Shown: one piece after another, positions 22,235 through 22,428 of the stretch
Layout of the letters: every line of letters begins with the position of its first letter
Position numbering within the stretch: the first letter of the stretch is position 1
Source of the DNA: Propionibacteriaceae bacterium
Lineage (GTDB): Bacteria; Actinomycetota; Actinomycetes; Propionibacteriales; Propionibacteriaceae
Length of the DNA stretch: 22,428 nt
NCBI GenBank assembly: GCA_905372155.1
Contig: CAJPNZ010000044.1
Coordinates: 1 to 22,428, forward strand
Direction: 5' to 3'
Made by a program: the position numbers and the translations under genes
Notes under the pieces: model-generated
Told to the model about the DNA's origin: nothing
Databases searched by the model: none
The model's input: the letters and a program-made list of their open reading frames with translations, nothing else

Positions 22235-22428
22235 CCCCGAGATCCGCGGATCGGCCGGAGCGCAAACAGGTGCTGCTCCGGCTCGATCCATCCGTGCACA
22301 CGGCCCTGGCGCGCTGGGCCGCCGACGACCTGCGGTCGGTGAACGCGCAGATCGAGTACCTGCTCCGAGACGCCCTGAAGCGGGCCGGCCGCCTGCCGGG
22401 CGACGCCGCCCCCATGCGCCGCCCGGGC
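22231..22428 (+). CDS. Ribbon-helix-helix (Arc/CopG-like) DNA-binding protein, partial
   Basis: The first 66 codons are present and the gene runs off the window. The start is GTG 22231, overlapping the SPFH stop by 4 bp. The pattern KQVLLRLDPSVHTALARWAA, then a turn and NAQIEYLLRDALKRAG, has the short basic strand and two helices of Arc/CopG/HicB-like folds. It may be a small regulator or antitoxin-like protein. Tight coupling suggests it works with or controls the SPFH gene, but its function cannot be read from the fragment. Confidence 0.75.
   Translation, partial: MTPRSADRPERKQVLLRLDPSVHTALARWAADDLRSVNAQIEYLLRDALKRAGRLPGDAAPMRRPG

Overview
The window comes from a high-GC actinobacterium. 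Most genes favour G/C in third codon positions, GTG starts are used, and genes are tightly packed with ATGA/GTGA overlaps. The style of the intergenic repeats and the gene content suggest Propionibacteriaceae or relatives, but that is inference. No rRNA, tRNA, CRISPR array, IS element or phage gene is visible.

Layout. (1) 1-290: non-coding DNA with one copy of a ~50-bp intergenic repeat and the terminator hairpin of iolD. (2) 291-4050, minus strand: a myo-inositol catabolic operon transcribed iolC-iolB-iolD, with a recognisable promoter at 4103-4131. It is divergent from a GntR/UTRA regulator at 4257-5000. (3) 5001-15911, plus strand: a complete class II lanthipeptide (lantibiotic) locus. The precursor gene (5428-5586) encodes 52 residues. 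Its core carries the lacticin 481 signature HECNMNSWQ...FTCCS. It is followed by a partial-terminator hairpin, the bifunctional synthetase LanM, and the peptidase/exporter LanT overlapping LanM by 4 bp. A second operon then starts with a 53-residue secreted two-cysteine peptide of unknown function, followed by a histidine kinase, the LanFEG-type immunity ABC transporter and a NarL-type response regulator. (4) 16067-19175, plus strand: more carbohydrate genes: a transaldolase-family protein, then an iolG-type inositol dehydrogenase and an iolE-like TIM-barrel protein. The last two overlap by 4 bp. The lantibiotic locus therefore lies between two halves of an inositol locus and is visibly less GC-rich in its non-coding parts. 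(5) 19176-21102: a head-to-head repeat pair and a lipoprotein alpha/beta hydrolase of the tripeptidyl-aminopeptidase type on the minus strand. (6) 21329-22428: an SPFH/prohibitin-like membrane protein overlapping a ribbon-helix-helix protein that runs off the window.

How it works together (inference from family knowledge): LanM dehydrates Ser/Thr in the core peptide and closes three thioether rings. LanT's N-terminal C39 peptidase removes the leader after Gly-Ala while exporting the product. LanFEG protects the producer. The kinase/regulator pair probably controls the locus in response to an extracellular cue, possibly the lantibiotic itself or the small secreted peptide encoded next to the kinase. 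The flanking genes convert myo-inositol to 2-keto-myo-inositol (IolG), dehydrate it (IolE), open the ring (IolD), isomerise (IolB) and phosphorylate (IolC).

The most notable items are the lacticin 481-type precursor with an unusual Trp-rich, lysine-free N-terminal half, the uncharacterised Cys-loop peptide upstream of the kinase, and a 114-bp nested palindrome at 17164-17277.
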